The translations under genes were made by a program, and so were the position numbers. A stretch of DNA of 64,000 nucleotides from Terribium retamae (GTDB lineage: Bacteria > Pseudomonadota > Alphaproteobacteria > Rhizobiales > Rhizobiaceae): NCBI RefSeq assembly GCF_022347545.1, contig NZ_JAKREW010000002.1, forward strand, positions 186,001 to 250,000, written 5' to 3'. This document shows positions 53,516-62,482 of the stretch, one piece after another. Under the pieces are notes generated by a model, which saw only the letters and a list, made by a program, of their open reading frames with translations, was not told the DNA's origin and did no database searches. Position 1 is the first letter of the stretch. Every line of letters begins with the position of its first letter.

Positions 53516-56230
53516 TCAGAACTTGTCTTCTTCCGTTGGCACCAAGATCTCGCGTTTGCCGGCATGGTTGGCCGGACCGACGATGCCTTCCTGCTCCATC
53601 CGCTCGATGATCGAGGCGGCACGGTTGTAACCAATGCCGAGCCGACGCTGGATGTAGCTGGTCGATGCCTTGCCGTCGCGCAGCACCACGGCGACTGCCT
53701 GATCGTACGGATCGTCGGACTCGTCGAAATTGCCACCGCCGCCACCACCACCGGAACCGCCGCGACCCGACGGTTCGTCGTCGCCTTCGTCGTCGTCCTC
53801 GGTGATGGCATCGAGATATTCAGGCACGCCCTGAAGCTTCAGGTGCTGCACGACCTTCTCGACTTCGTCGTCGGCGACAAATGGACCGTGCACACGCTGG
53901 ATGCGGCCGCCGCCAGCCATATAAAGCATGTCACCCATGCCGAGCAGCTGTTCCGCACCCTGTTCGCCCAGGATGGTGCGGGAGTCGATTTTCGACGTCA
54001 CCTGGAACGAGATGCGGGTCGGGAAATTGGCCTTGATCGTGCCGGTGATGACGTCGACTGACGGACGCTGCGTTGCCATGATCACGTGGATGCCGGCAGC
54101 ACGCGCCATCTGCGCGAGGCGCTGCACGGCGCCTTCGATGTCCTTGCCGGCGACCATCATCAGGTCGGCCATCTCGTCGATGATGACGACGATATAGGGC
54201 ATCGGCTCGAGATCGAGATCCTCGGTCTCGTAGATCGCTTCGCCGGTCTGACGGTCGAAGCCGGTCTGCACGGTCCGCGAGATTTTTTCACCCTTCTTGT
54301 CGGCTTGCGCGACGCGCTGGTTGAAGCCGTCGATGTTGCGCACACCGACCTTGGACATCTTGCGGTAGCGATCCTCCATCTCGCGCACGGTCCATTTCAG
54401 CGCGACCACGGCCTTTTTCGGATCGGTGACGACGGGGGTGAGCAGGTGCGGAATGCCGTCATAGACGGAGAGCTCCAGCATCTTCGGATCGATCATGATG
54501 AGGCGGCATTCTTCCGGCTTCAGCCGGTAGAGCAGCGACAGGATCATGGTGTTGATGGCCACCGACTTGCCGGAACCGGTGGTACCTGCCACCAGCACGT
54601 GCGGCATCTTGGCGATGTCGACGATGACCGGCTCGCCATTGATGGTCTTGCCCAGCGCAAGGGCCAGCTTTGCCTTGCTATCTTCGAAATCGCGGCTGGC
54701 CAGGATCTCGCGCAGATAGACCATTTCGCGCTTGGCGTTTGGCAGCTCGATACCGATGGCGTTGCGGCCAGGCACCACCGCGACGCGGGCGGCGATTGCA
54801 CTCATCGAGCGAGCGATGTCGTCGGCCAGGCCGATGACACGGCTCGACTTGATGCCGGGGGCCGGCTCGAGCTCGTAGAGGGTGACAACCGGACCCGGCC
54901 GGACATGGATGATCTCGCCCTTGACGCCGAAATCCTCCAGCACGCCTTCCAGCAGCCGCGCATTCTGTTCGAGCGCATCCTTGGAGAGACTTGGATCGCG
55001 GGCCACACTCTTCGGCTCCGACAAGAAATGCAGCGACGGCATCTCGAAACTGCTCGACGCAATCAGCGAGGTCTGTGCCTCACGCTGCACGCGGGCACCC
55101 TGCTGAGGCCGGGGCGCCGGTGCTTCGACACGGGTCGCGGCATCGGAGCGGAAATTGCGCACCTGTGTGGTCGGGGCAGCGCGCGCAGCAGGCGGCGCGT
55201 CCATATAGGCGTCATCAGCCTCGAAGTCGGCTGTGTCGAAATCGCCATTGTCGAAATCGTCCCTTCCGAAGGGAGCCGCTGCGGGATCAACCGATGGATG
55301 ACGATCGTTGACCATGGCAGCAAAGAACTCCGGTTCGACCCGGGCGCGCCCTGTGGAGCTCATACGGGCTTCGGCAAGCTCCGCCGATTCGACCCGGTCG
55401 GCTGCCCGACGCCAGGCGCTCCCTTGCGTCGGCATCTCGGCAAAATCGAATTCGCCTTCTTCTTCCCGCCGACGCGCGGCGGCCCGGCGATGCAACCAGG
55501 CTCGGAACGACAACCACCAATGGGTGACGGCGCCCAGTGCCAGCAACCCACCATTGCCGTCATCGTCTTCCTCGTTCTCGAACAGGATCGCGTCGCGATC
55601 CTCTTCCTTCTCGCGACGCTTCGGCTCCGGCTCTTCCATCACGGCAAAGCCATTCGTGCGGGAAATCAGAGCCGAGCCATAGGCAAACAGCCACAGCGCC
55701 GGCGCCACCAGGAGCACTGCAATAACGGTCGCAGCAACGCCCGTTGGATAACCGCCAAGGAAAATGCCGGGTATTTTCAGCACCATGTCGCCGAACACGC
55801 CACCAAGACCGCTGGGTAGGGGCCAGGTCTTGGGCGGCACGACACAGCCGGCCATGCCTGCGACAAGCAGGGAGAAACCGAACCACGAAATGCCGCGCCG
55901 CGGCATCTTGTCGACACCGCGCGCGGAGAAAAGCAGGAATCCCCAGATCACCGCAGGGACCAGTCCCGCGACTGCCGAGAGACCGAAGAACTGCGTGGCA
56001 AGATCGGAGAACACCGCGCCTGGATAACCCATGGCGTTGGTGACGGCATTGTCGGTGGCATGCGAGAAGGACGGGTCGGCGACATTCCACGTCGCCAGCG
56101 CGGCCACGCCGAAGACGACGAAAATGAACAGCGCGCCGCCAATGAGCCTGCCGGCCTGCCGTCGCAGGAACGCCTGGAACCCGTGCCCGGTGCCAGTCAG
56201 CGCGAGCGGTGCGGATGCCCCTGAACGCAT
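53516..56230 (-). CDS. ftsK: DNA translocase FtsK
   Basis: Septum-located DNA pump that moves and unlinks the chromosome at division. It has 904 residues: four N-terminal transmembrane segments, a long acidic linker (about 200-430), the RecA-like motor with Walker A GTTGSGKS at 549-556 and a C-terminal gamma winged helix ([20 protein letters not shown]). GGGGA precedes ATG 56230. A perfect TTAA-N7-TTAA box lies 82 bp upstream. Confidence 0.96.
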   Translation of the reverse strand: MRSGASAPLALTGTGHGFQAFLRRQAGRLIGGALFIFVVFGVAALATWNVADPSFSHATDNAVTNAMGYPGAVFSDLATQFFGLSAVAGLVPAVIWGFLLFSARGVDKMPRRGISWFGFSLLVAGMAGCVVPPKTWPLPSGLGGVFGDMVLKIPGIFLGGYPTGVAATVIAVLLVAPALWLFAYGSALISRTNGFAVMEEPEPKRREKEEDRDAILFENEEDDDGNGGLLALGAVTHWWLSFRAWLHRRAAARRREEEGEFDFAEMPTQGSAWRRAADRVESAELAEARMSSTGRARVEPEFFAAMVNDRHPSVDPAAAPFGRDDFDNGDFDTADFEADDAYMDAPPAARAAPTTQVRNFRSDAATRVEAPAPRPQQGARVQREAQTSLIASSSFEMPSLHFLSEPKSVARDPSLSKDALEQNARLLEGVLEDFGVKGEIIHVRPGPVVTLYELEPAPGIKSSRVIGLADDIARSMSAIAARVAVVPGRNAIGIELPNAKREMVYLREILASRDFEDSKAKLALALGKTINGEPVIVDIAKMPHVLVAGTTGSGKSVAINTMILSLLYRLKPEECRLIMIDPKMLELSVYDGIPHLLTPVVTDPKKAVVALKWTVREMEDRYRKMSKVGVRNIDGFNQRVAQADKKGEKISRTVQTGFDRQTGEAIYETEDLDLEPMPYIVVIIDEMADLMMVAGKDIEGAVQRLAQMARAAGIHVIMATQRPSVDVITGTIKANFPTRISFQVTSKIDSRTILGEQGAEQLLGMGDMLYMAGGGRIQRVHGPFVADDEVEKVVQHLKLQGVPEYLDAITEDDDEGDDEPSGRGGSGGGGGGGNFDESDDPYDQAVAVVLRDGKASTSYIQRRLGIGYNRAASIIERMEQEGIVGPANHAGKREILVPTEEDKF

Positions 56231-56311
56231 GCATTTCCCCGTCTGTCGTTGCCTGAGCCGGATGCAGGACGCATTCCGGCAGATTCGGGGCCCAGACTAT
56301 CGGGGGGAAGG

Positions 56312-56326
56312 TTAAGGCAGCATTAA
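56312..56326. promoter_or_regulatory. CtrA-type binding site upstream of ftsK
   Basis: TTAA-GGCAGCA-TTAA matches the full CtrA consensus (TTAA-N7-TTAA) and the palindromic extension GGTTAA...TTAACC adds two bases per arm. A GANTC site (GATTC at 56282-56286) lies 26 bp away, the target of CcrM methylation. Both are typical of cell-cycle promoters in this class. The box is 82 bp upstream of the ftsK start. Confidence 0.7.
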
Positions 56327-56401
56327 CCATGGCGATTTTGAACGCCCTGGCAGATGTGATCTCCGGGTCGGTGCAATGACGATCAATGCCGGCCAATCAT
56401 G

Positions 56402-56429
56402 AAAAAAGGGCCCGGATTGCTCCGGGCCC
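56402..56429 (-). terminator. Rho-independent terminator of glnK-amtB
   Basis: Read on the minus strand, GGGCCCGG and its complement form a perfect 8-bp stem around a 6-nt loop, followed by TTTTTT (56402-56407). It lies 77 bp after the amtB stop and is the best-formed terminator of the window. Confidence 0.9.
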
Positions 56430-56506
56430 AGGTGGCGCGAGCGCGTTCGCAGCGACTCACGACGGGATCATCTTCTTGGACGGACAAGCCCCGTTCGATG
56501 CGAGGT

Positions 56507-57829
56507 TTACTGCACCACCTCGCCATGGAGGGTGACGTCCAGTCCTTCGATCTCTTCCTGCTTGCTTGGCCTCAAGCCAACCAGCGCCTTGACCACGTAA
56601 AGGATCACGAAGCTGGCGACGGCGGTCCAGATGATGGTGAAGACGATGCCGTAGAGTTGCTTGAGCACAGTGGCGTCCTTGCCGAGCGCATTGATGGCGG
56701 GATCGGCGAAGACACCGGTGAGGATCGCGCCGACGATACCACCGACGCCATGCACGCCGAAGGCATCGAGCGAATCGTCATACCCCAGGGCATGCTTCAG
56801 CTTCACGGCCGCGAAGTAGCAGATGATGCCCGAGGCGATGCCGATGACGAAGGCGCCTGTCGGGTTGACGAAACCGGATGCTGGCGTCACCGCGACAAGG
56901 CCGGCAACGGCGCCCGAGATGATGCCGAGCACCGACGGCTTCTTGGCGATCAGCCATTCGGTGAACATCCAGGCAAGACCGGCGGCGGCTGCAGCGACCT
57001 GCGTGTTGAGCATAGCTGCGGCGGCAAGGCCGTCGGCAGCGAGTTCGGAGCCCGCATTGAAACCGAACCAGCCCACCCACAGCAGGGAAGCGCCGATCAC
57101 CGCGTAGACGAGGTTATAGGGCGCCATGTTGACGGAGCCGTAGCCTTCGCGCTTGCCCAGCACCACCGCGCAGACGAGACCCGCAACGCCGGCATTGATG
57201 TGCACCACGGTGCCGCCTGCGAAATCGAGCACGCCTGCCGAAGCAAGGAAGCCGCCGCCCCAGACCCAATGCGCGACCGGCGCGTAGACGATCAACAGCC
57301 AAAGGCCACTGAACAGGAGAAGCGCCGAGAATTTCATACGCTCGGCGAAGGCGCCGGCAATCAGTGCCGGCGTGATGATGGCAAAGGTCATCTGGAACAT
57401 CGAGAAGACGAATTCCGGAATGTTCGCCACGCCCGGCGCCCACAGTGACGAAACGGTAATGCCCTGATGCAGCAGCTTGGAGAAACCGCCGACATAGGCA
57501 TTCAGCGAGCCGCCATCAGAGAATGCCAGCGAATAGCCGACCACGAACCACAGCACGGTAACCAGACAGCAGACGGCAAAGCTCTGCATGACGGTGGCGA
57601 GCAGGTTCTTCTTGCGCACCATGCCGGCGTAGAACAGGGCGAGCCCCGGAATGGTCATCATCAGCACCAACGCGGTCGACGTCAGCATCCAGGCGGTGTT
57701 GCCGGTATCGAGTGTGGGAGCGGGAGCAGCCGGTGCCGCTTCTTGCGCATAGGCTGCGGTTGCTGCGAGCAGGCCGATCAAGGCGGCCAGCGGCGTTGCC
57801 GCCTTCTTCAAGCCAGGAAGATAATTCAT
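56507..57829 (-). CDS. amtB: Ammonium transporter AmtB
   Basis: A trimeric inner-membrane ammonium channel of 440 residues with an N-terminal signal (about 9-28, cut before EAAPAAP) and eleven transmembrane helices. The pore histidines are His210 (in GGTVVHINAG) and His360 (in FGVHGVGG), 150 residues apart as in E. coli. The GlnK-binding region is present. ATG 57829 has GGAGAG about six bases upstream; an ATG at 57841 contains that same ribosome site. It lies 29 bp after glnK. Confidence 0.95.
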   Translation of the reverse strand: MNYLPGLKKAATPLAALIGLLAATAAYAQEAAPAAPAPTLDTGNTAWMLTSTALVLMMTIPGLALFYAGMVRKKNLLATVMQSFAVCCLVTVLWFVVGYSLAFSDGGSLNAYVGGFSKLLHQGITVSSLWAPGVANIPEFVFSMFQMTFAIITPALIAGAFAERMKFSALLLFSGLWLLIVYAPVAHWVWGGGFLASAGVLDFAGGTVVHINAGVAGLVCAVVLGKREGYGSVNMAPYNLVYAVIGASLLWVGWFGFNAGSELAADGLAAAAMLNTQVAAAAAGLAWMFTEWLIAKKPSVLGIISGAVAGLVAVTPASGFVNPTGAFVIGIASGIICYFAAVKLKHALGYDDSLDAFGVHGVGGIVGAILTGVFADPAINALGKDATVLKQLYGIVFTIIWTAVASFVILYVVKALVGLRPSKQEEIEGLDVTLHGEVVQ

Positions 57830-57858
57830 CGATCTCTCCATAACGATGCGTGACCCGC

Positions 57859-58197
57859 TCACAGCGCGTCGGTGTCTGTTTCGCCGGTGCGGATGCGCAC
57901 GGCCTGGTCGATGCCGAAGACGAAGACCTTGCCGTCGCCGATCTGGCCGGTCTTGGCGGCATTCGTGATCGCCTCGACGGCCCTGTCGACGAGGTCGGTC
58001 GAAACAGCCACTTCGATCTTGATCTTGGGAAGGAAGGAGACGGCATACTCCGCCCCACGATAGATTTCGGTATGCCCCTTCTGACGCCCGTAGCCTTTGA
58101 CTTCGGTGACGGTCAGACCCTGGATGCCGACGGCGGTGAGCGCTTCGCGCACCTCGTCGAGCTTGAACGGCTTGATGATGGCCATCACGATTTTCAT
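57859..58197 (-). CDS. glnK: Nitrogen regulatory protein PII (GlnK)
   Basis: A 112-residue trimeric signal protein that binds 2-oxoglutarate and ATP and blocks AmtB when nitrogen is ample. The uridylylation site Tyr51 is in EIYRGAEYAVSF, and MKIVMAIIKPFKLDEVREAL and GDGKVFVFGIDQAVRIRTGE are the family signatures. A sigma-54-like promoter precedes it. The pair with amtB and the preceding tesB on the same strand echoes the E. coli glnK-amtB-tesB neighbourhood. Confidence 0.96.
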   Translation of the reverse strand: MKIVMAIIKPFKLDEVREALTAVGIQGLTVTEVKGYGRQKGHTEIYRGAEYAVSFLPKIKIEVAVSTDLVDRAVEAITNAAKTGQIGDGKVFVFGIDQAVRIRTGETDTDAL

Positions 58198-58282
58198 CAG
58201 GATTCGCCCTTTTTTCGTTGCGGTCCCCGCGTTCCACGCGACATCTCCGGCCTCGACATGGGCCGGCGAATGCCCGTCGCAA

Positions 58283-58298
58283 TTCAAGCTCCGTGCCA
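58283..58298 (-). promoter_or_regulatory. Sigma-54-type promoter of glnK-amtB
   Basis: On the minus strand, TGGCACGGAGCTTGAA matches the -24/-12 consensus TGGCACG-N4-TTGCA with one mismatch in the -12 element, and the spacing is right. It lies 86 bp before the glnK start. RpoN/NtrC control of glnK-amtB is established in rhizobia. No convincing NtrC site was found upstream. Confidence 0.65.
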
Positions 58299-58417
58299 AA
58301 TGACGAAACGAAGATCTAAGTCTTTGATTAAACAGCAGGAATGTGCGCGCTGGTCGAGCCAGGCGCAACAAGCATGCCTATCAACTGCCTACTAAATAGG
58401 CAAAAATGAAAGATTGC

Positions 58418-59293
58418 CTATTCTGCAGGCGACCGTTTCAGACGGATCAGGCCTTCTTGTGCGACAGACGCGATCAAGGTTCCGTCGCGGGCAAACAGCG
58501 AACCGCGTGTGAAGCCTCGGGCGCCCTGCGTCGAGGGGCTGTCCTGTGTGTAAAGAATCCAGTCGTCTATCGGGTGGCTGCGATGGAACCACATCGAGTG
58601 ATCCAGGCTGGCCGCCTGGATGTCGCGATCAAAGATCGCCCGGCCATGCGCGAAGGTCGACGTGTCCAGCAACGTCATGTCCGACAGATAGGCCAGGACG
58701 GCTGCCTGCAGCGCGCGATCGTTTGGTACCGGACCCGTCGTTCGGATCCAGATGTTCTGCTCCGGCTCCAGCCGCTCGCGGCTGGTGTAGTGCTTGAGCA
58801 TGATAGGCCGCATCTCGATCGGACGTTCGCGCTGCCAGTAGCGCTTGATGCCTTCCGGTACGGCCTCGCCGAATTTTTCCAGCAGATCACGCTGCGTCAT
58901 CAGCGTATCAGGTTCCGGAACATCGCGAGGCATGGGGATCTGATGCTCGAGTCCGCCTTCTTCGATGTGGAAAGAGGCTTCCAGCGAAAAGATAGCCTGG
59001 CCATGCTGCACCGCCATCACACGCCGCGTGGTGAAGGACGAGCCGTCACGGATACGGTCGACTTCGTAGATGATCGGCAGCTTGGTGTCACCTGGACGCA
59101 TGAAATAGCCATGCAGCGAATGCACATGCCGGTCCGGCTCAACCGTACGCTGGGCGGCCACCAGCGCCTGCGCGATCGTCTGGCCGCCGAAAACACGCTG
59201 CCAGTCGGTCTGGGGGCTGCGACCTCGGAACAGGTTGTCTTCCAGCTTCTCCAGGTCGAGAATGCCAAGAAGTTCGTTCATGGCTTGCGTCAT
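58418..59293 (-). CDS. tesB: Acyl-CoA thioesterase II
   Basis: Hydrolyses acyl-CoA to fatty acid and CoA in the cytoplasm. It has 291 residues as two hot-dog halves. FRGRSPQTDWQRVFGGQ begins the first half, VHSLHGYFMRPGD follows, and LDHSMWFHRSHPIDDW and RGFTRGSLFARDGTLIASVAQEGL end the second, near the Asp-Thr-Gln catalytic network. AGGAA precedes ATG 59293. It lies 220 bp upstream of glnK on the same strand and has its own 3' region. Confidence 0.94.
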   Translation of the reverse strand: MTQAMNELLGILDLEKLEDNLFRGRSPQTDWQRVFGGQTIAQALVAAQRTVEPDRHVHSLHGYFMRPGDTKLPIIYEVDRIRDGSSFTTRRVMAVQHGQAIFSLEASFHIEEGGLEHQIPMPRDVPEPDTLMTQRDLLEKFGEAVPEGIKRYWQRERPIEMRPIMLKHYTSRERLEPEQNIWIRTTGPVPNDRALQAAVLAYLSDMTLLDTSTFAHGRAIFDRDIQAASLDHSMWFHRSHPIDDWILYTQDSPSTQGARGFTRGSLFARDGTLIASVAQEGLIRLKRSPAE

Positions 59294-59370
59294 GCGTCCG
59301 TTCCTCGCAATTGTCGGCGCGGTTTCGGACAGCGGAGACGGGCAGTCAAGGCATAATGCGGTCATGACCT

Positions 59371-59410
59371 GGAGCATGATCCCGAGAATTGTACGGGAAA
59401 GGTTGCCGAA
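59371..59410 (+). repeat. GATCATGC-type repeat, truncated copy
   Basis: GGAGCATGATCCCGAGAATT and the following GTACGGGAAAGGTTGCCGAA align with the rhizobial GCATGATCCCGAAAA element, with decay in the middle. It is directly fused to the start of the UbiH-like gene: its GGGAAAGG supplies the ribosome site. Confidence 0.5.
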
Positions 59411-60676
59411 ATGGCGATAAAACAAGGACAAGAAGCGCTTGAGCAGAGCCGGCTCGACGTGTTGGTCGCCGGCGCTGGCTATGTCGGCCTGGCAGCTGCT
59501 GTCTCGCTGAAACAGGCCCGCCCCAGCCTGCGTATCGCCGTGGTCGATGCGGCCCCGCCCGGGGTGTGGCAGAAGGATGGCCGCGCCTCGGCGATTGCAG
59601 CCGCCGCCTGCCGCATGCTCGACCAGCTCGGTGTCTGGGCGGAGATCGCCCCGCAGGCGCAGGCCATCACCGAAATGATCATCACCGATTCGCGCACCTC
59701 GGATCCGGTACGCCCCGTCTTCCTGACCTTCGATGGTGAAGTCGCGCCCGGCGAACCCTTCGCGCATATGGTCGCCAACCGCGACCTCAATGGCGCATTG
59801 CGCCGGCAGGCCGAGCAATTGGGCATCGATCTGATCGAAGGCGTGGCCGTCCAGTCTTTCGACACCAGCACCGCTGGCCTGACCGTTCATCTTGCCGACG
59901 GCGCCACTTTGCTTGCCCGCCTGCTGGTCGCCGCCGACGGCGTCAATTCCAGATTGCGCGACATGGCCGGCATCAAGACCGTGCGATGGGAGTATGGCCA
60001 GTCCGGCATCGTTTGTACCGTGGCCCATGAGAGGCCGCATAACGGCCGCGCTGAAGAACATTTCCTACCGGCAGGCCCCTTCGCGACCTTGCCGCTGAAA
60101 CCGGACAAGGATGGCACCAACCGCTCGTCGATCGTCTGGGTGGAACGCACCGAAGACGCCAACAAGCTCGTCCATGGCGACGACCTTGTGTTCGAAATGG
60201 AACTGGAGCAGCGTTTCGGGCTGAAACTGGGCGAAATCCGCACGATGGACAAGCCGCGCGCCTGGCCGCTGGGGCTTACGCTCGCGCGCGCCTTCGTGGC
60301 GCCGCGTATCGCGCTGGCGGGCGACGCTGCCCATGGCATCCATCCGATAGCCGGGCAGGGCCTCAATCTCGGCTTCAAGGACGTTGCCGCCCTCGCCGAA
60401 GTCATCGTTGAAGCGGACCGGCTCGGCCAGGATATCGGTGCGCTCGACGTGCTCGAGCGCTACCAGCAATGGCGTCGTTTCGACACGATGCAGATGGGCG
60501 TCACCACCGATGTGTTGAACCGGCTGTTTTCCAACGACATCGCGCCATTGCGCGCTGTCCGTGACATCGGCCTTGGCCTGGTCGAACGCATGCCGGCTCT
60601 GAAAGGCTTCTTCATCCGCCAGGCGTCGGGGCTGGCAAGCGACACGCCAAGACTGCTCAGGGGTGAGGCGATCTAG
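59411..60676 (+). CDS. UbiH/Coq6-family FAD hydroxylase
   Basis: A 421-residue aromatic-ring monooxygenase of ubiquinone synthesis. The FAD motif is LVAGAGYVGLAAAVSLKQ (about 18-36), and GDAAHGIHPIAGQGLNLGFKD near 304 is the hallmark of the UbiH/UbiF/VisC/COQ6 group. Which ring position it hydroxylates cannot be assigned. The start at 59411 lies within the edge of a repeat element; AAAGG there serves as ribosome site. Confidence 0.9.
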   Translation: MAIKQGQEALEQSRLDVLVAGAGYVGLAAAVSLKQARPSLRIAVVDAAPPGVWQKDGRASAIAAAACRMLDQLGVWAEIAPQAQAITEMIITDSRTSDPVRPVFLTFDGEVAPGEPFAHMVANRDLNGALRRQAEQLGIDLIEGVAVQSFDTSTAGLTVHLADGATLLARLLVAADGVNSRLRDMAGIKTVRWEYGQSGIVCTVAHERPHNGRAEEHFLPAGPFATLPLKPDKDGTNRSSIVWVERTEDANKLVHGDDLVFEMELEQRFGLKLGEIRTMDKPRAWPLGLTLARAFVAPRIALAGDAAHGIHPIAGQGLNLGFKDVAALAEVIVEADRLGQDIGALDVLERYQQWRRFDTMQMGVTTDVLNRLFSNDIAPLRAVRDIGLGLVERMPALKGFFIRQASGLASDTPRLLRGEAI

Positions 60677-60788
60677 GCCAGGGAACGAAGCGTTCAGCCA
60701 TTCAGGACCAACTGATATTCCTGCTGGCCAAACTGAGTGACGGCCAGGGTTGGTTGCCTGACCGGCTGGCCAACCCTATGCTTTGGAT

Positions 60789-61271
60789 ATGAGCCTAGAA
60801 TCCGTACGCGCCTTCTTTGCAGCCAAAGCCCCAGACATCGAAGTCATAGTCACCGAAGCAAGCTCTGCAACCGTGGCGCTTGCCGCCGAAGCTCATGGCG
60901 TGGCACCCGACCAGATCGCCAAGACGATCTGCCTGAGGGTCGGCGATACCGCGATGCTGGTGGTCGCAGCCGGCACGGCCCGGCTGGACAACCGCAAGTT
61001 CAAGGACCGTTTCGGCGGCAAGGCGCGTATGCTGGAGGCTGAGGAGGTCGTTACCCTGACCAGCCACCCGATTGGCGGCGTCTGCCCCTTTGGCCTTCCC
61101 GCACCATTGCCGGTCTATTGCGATGTTTCGCTGAAAGCCTTCGATGAAGTGGTGCCCGCGGCCGGCGCCACCAATGCCGCCGTGCGACTTCAGCCTGCAC
61201 GCATGGCAGCGCTTGTCGGCGCCGAATGGGTCGATGTCTGCCAGGCTCCGGCACGCGCGATTCAGGACTAA
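60789..61271 (+). CDS. YbaK/EbsC family aminoacyl-tRNA deacylase
   Basis: A 160-residue single-domain trans-editing protein. The YbaK core ICLRVGDTAMLVVAAGTARLD, KFKDRFGGKARMLEAEEVV and HPIGGVCPFGLPAPLPVYCD is intact; the ProX/YbaK group clears mischarged Cys- or Ala-tRNAPro and related species. The ATG at 60789 is chosen over a TTG two codons earlier; no ribosome site is evident. Free-standing, 113 bp after the UbiH-like gene. Confidence 0.88.
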   Translation: MSLESVRAFFAAKAPDIEVIVTEASSATVALAAEAHGVAPDQIAKTICLRVGDTAMLVVAAGTARLDNRKFKDRFGGKARMLEAEEVVTLTSHPIGGVCPFGLPAPLPVYCDVSLKAFDEVVPAAGATNAAVRLQPARMAALVGAEWVDVCQAPARAIQD

Positions 61272-61335
61272 CTGCTTGGCTTCGCGCCGGCGGACGCTGC
61301 GCGCAGTCGCGTGCCGGCGGTCATGACCATTGGTG

Positions 61336-61692
61336 TTACGGTTGCGGAATGTCGTAGATCGCCCGCACCTCGATCATGCCCATCTCCGCCAGCGGAATCT
61401 CAGCGGCGAGAGCCAGCGCCTCTTCAAGACTCTCCGCCTCGATGAGCACGAAGCCGAGCAGTTGCTCCTTGGTTTCGGCGAACGGACCGTCGGTGACGAG
61501 CATCCTGCCCTTGCGCTTGCGCACCACTTTGGCGGTATTGACCGGCTGCAGTGCCTCGGCGGCGATCAGATGGCCGCTGTTTTCCAGCACTCTGTCATAG
61601 GCAAGCGAGTCGGCGTTGAGTTTCCTCGAATCTTCGGCGGACAAGGCCCGCAATGCCGATTCCTCATGGTAGACAAGGCAGAGATATTTCAT
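61336..61692 (-). CDS. YciI-related DGPF-domain protein (second)
   Basis: A 118-residue protein of the DGPF/YCII group: MKYLCLVYHEESALRALSAE, then RKGRMLVTDGPFAETKEQLLGF, the family's hallmark. Such proteins are often found with ECF sigma factors, but none is nearby. Function is unknown. GGGGAG lies before the ATG. It diverges from the OsmC gene by 178 bp. Confidence 0.88.
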   Translation of the reverse strand: MKYLCLVYHEESALRALSAEDSRKLNADSLAYDRVLENSGHLIAAEALQPVNTAKVVRKRKGRMLVTDGPFAETKEQLLGFVLIEAESLEEALALAAEIPLAEMGMIEVRAIYDIPQP

Positions 61693-61870
61693 CGTTCACT
61701 CCCCATTTGTGGCGCGCCGCGATGTGGCGCTGCCCACAGGACGAGTCGCACCGCACGAAACCGACATTTCTGCGCGCTGATTTCTGGGCGAGATCACAAT
61801 CAATGATGTTGTGGTCTTGTCAGCTTGCAGCGCTATAGTCGTTCCTCTCAATCCAAGTAGGAGAAAGACC

Positions 61871-62296
61871 ATGGATCGCACCGCAACAGCCGTCTGGAAA
61901 GGTAACCTCAAGGAAGGTGGCGGCACGATCGACACCCAAAGTGGCGCGCTCAAAGGCACGCCCTATTCGTTCAAGATGCGCTTCGAAGACGAAAGCGGCA
62001 AATCCGGTACCAACCCCGAAGAACTGATCGCGGCCGCGCATGCCGGCTGCTACGCCATGCAGCTTTCGCACTTCCTGGCCGAGAACGGCACGCCCGCCGC
62101 AAAGCTTGAGGCCACCGCGGCGGTGAAGCTCATTCCTGGCACCGGCATCACCGAGAGCAACATCACGCTGATTGGCGATGTGCCAGGGATCGATGACGCC
62201 AAATTCCAGGAACTTGCCGCAAAGGCCAAGGCTGAGTGCCCGGTTTCGCGAGCCCTGGGCGCCATCAAGATTGCCCTGGACGCAAAGCTCGCCTGA
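61871..62296 (+). CDS. osmC: OsmC family peroxiredoxin
   Basis: A 141-residue thiol peroxidase active on organic hydroperoxides. The peroxidatic Cys60 is in AAAHAGCYAMQLS and the resolving Cys123 in KAECPVSRALG, as in E. coli OsmC. AGGAGAAAG precedes the ATG. The stop overlaps a small hairpin (62296-62312) that may end transcription. Confidence 0.93.
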   Translation: MDRTATAVWKGNLKEGGGTIDTQSGALKGTPYSFKMRFEDESGKSGTNPEELIAAAHAGCYAMQLSHFLAENGTPAAKLEATAAVKLIPGTGITESNITLIGDVPGIDDAKFQELAAKAKAECPVSRALGAIKIALDAKLA

Positions 62297-62384
62297 CACG
62301 ACGGGGTCGTGTTGCCGCTTAGGAGCATTTTGTAGCCAAGTGGAATCACTTGGCGTTATAAAAATGTGGCGCGAACAAAGGCTT

Positions 62385-62476
62385 AGAGCGTTTCAGTGAG
62401 AAACGGAAACGCTCTACTTACTCTGTTTTTACGCAATTCGGGACGGAAAACCGCTACGCACTTTTCCCGGAATTGC
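62385..62476 (-). repeat. RIME-like intergenic palindromic element, inverted copy
   Basis: AGAGCGTTTC at 62385-62394 pairs with GAAACGCTCT at 62406-62415; the second module, from GCAATTC (62433) to GAATTGC (62476), contains the same GGAAAA-CCGC core as copy 1. Its reverse complement aligns nearly end to end with 8754-8852. It lies between convergent genes. Confidence 0.85.
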
Positions 62477-62482
62477 TCGAGG

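Noticed and set aside
54086-55819. A 577-codon open frame antisense to ftsK
   Set aside because: Shadow of ftsK codon bias; histidine- and arginine-rich without any family feature.
58344-58367. Imperfect dyad as an NtrC site upstream of the sigma-54 promoter
   Set aside because: Its arms do not match the TGCACC/GGTGCA pattern and contain an uneven spacing.
58386-58402. Hairpin TGCCTA-N5-TAGGCA as a tesB terminator
   Set aside because: The stem is short and no T-run follows on either strand.
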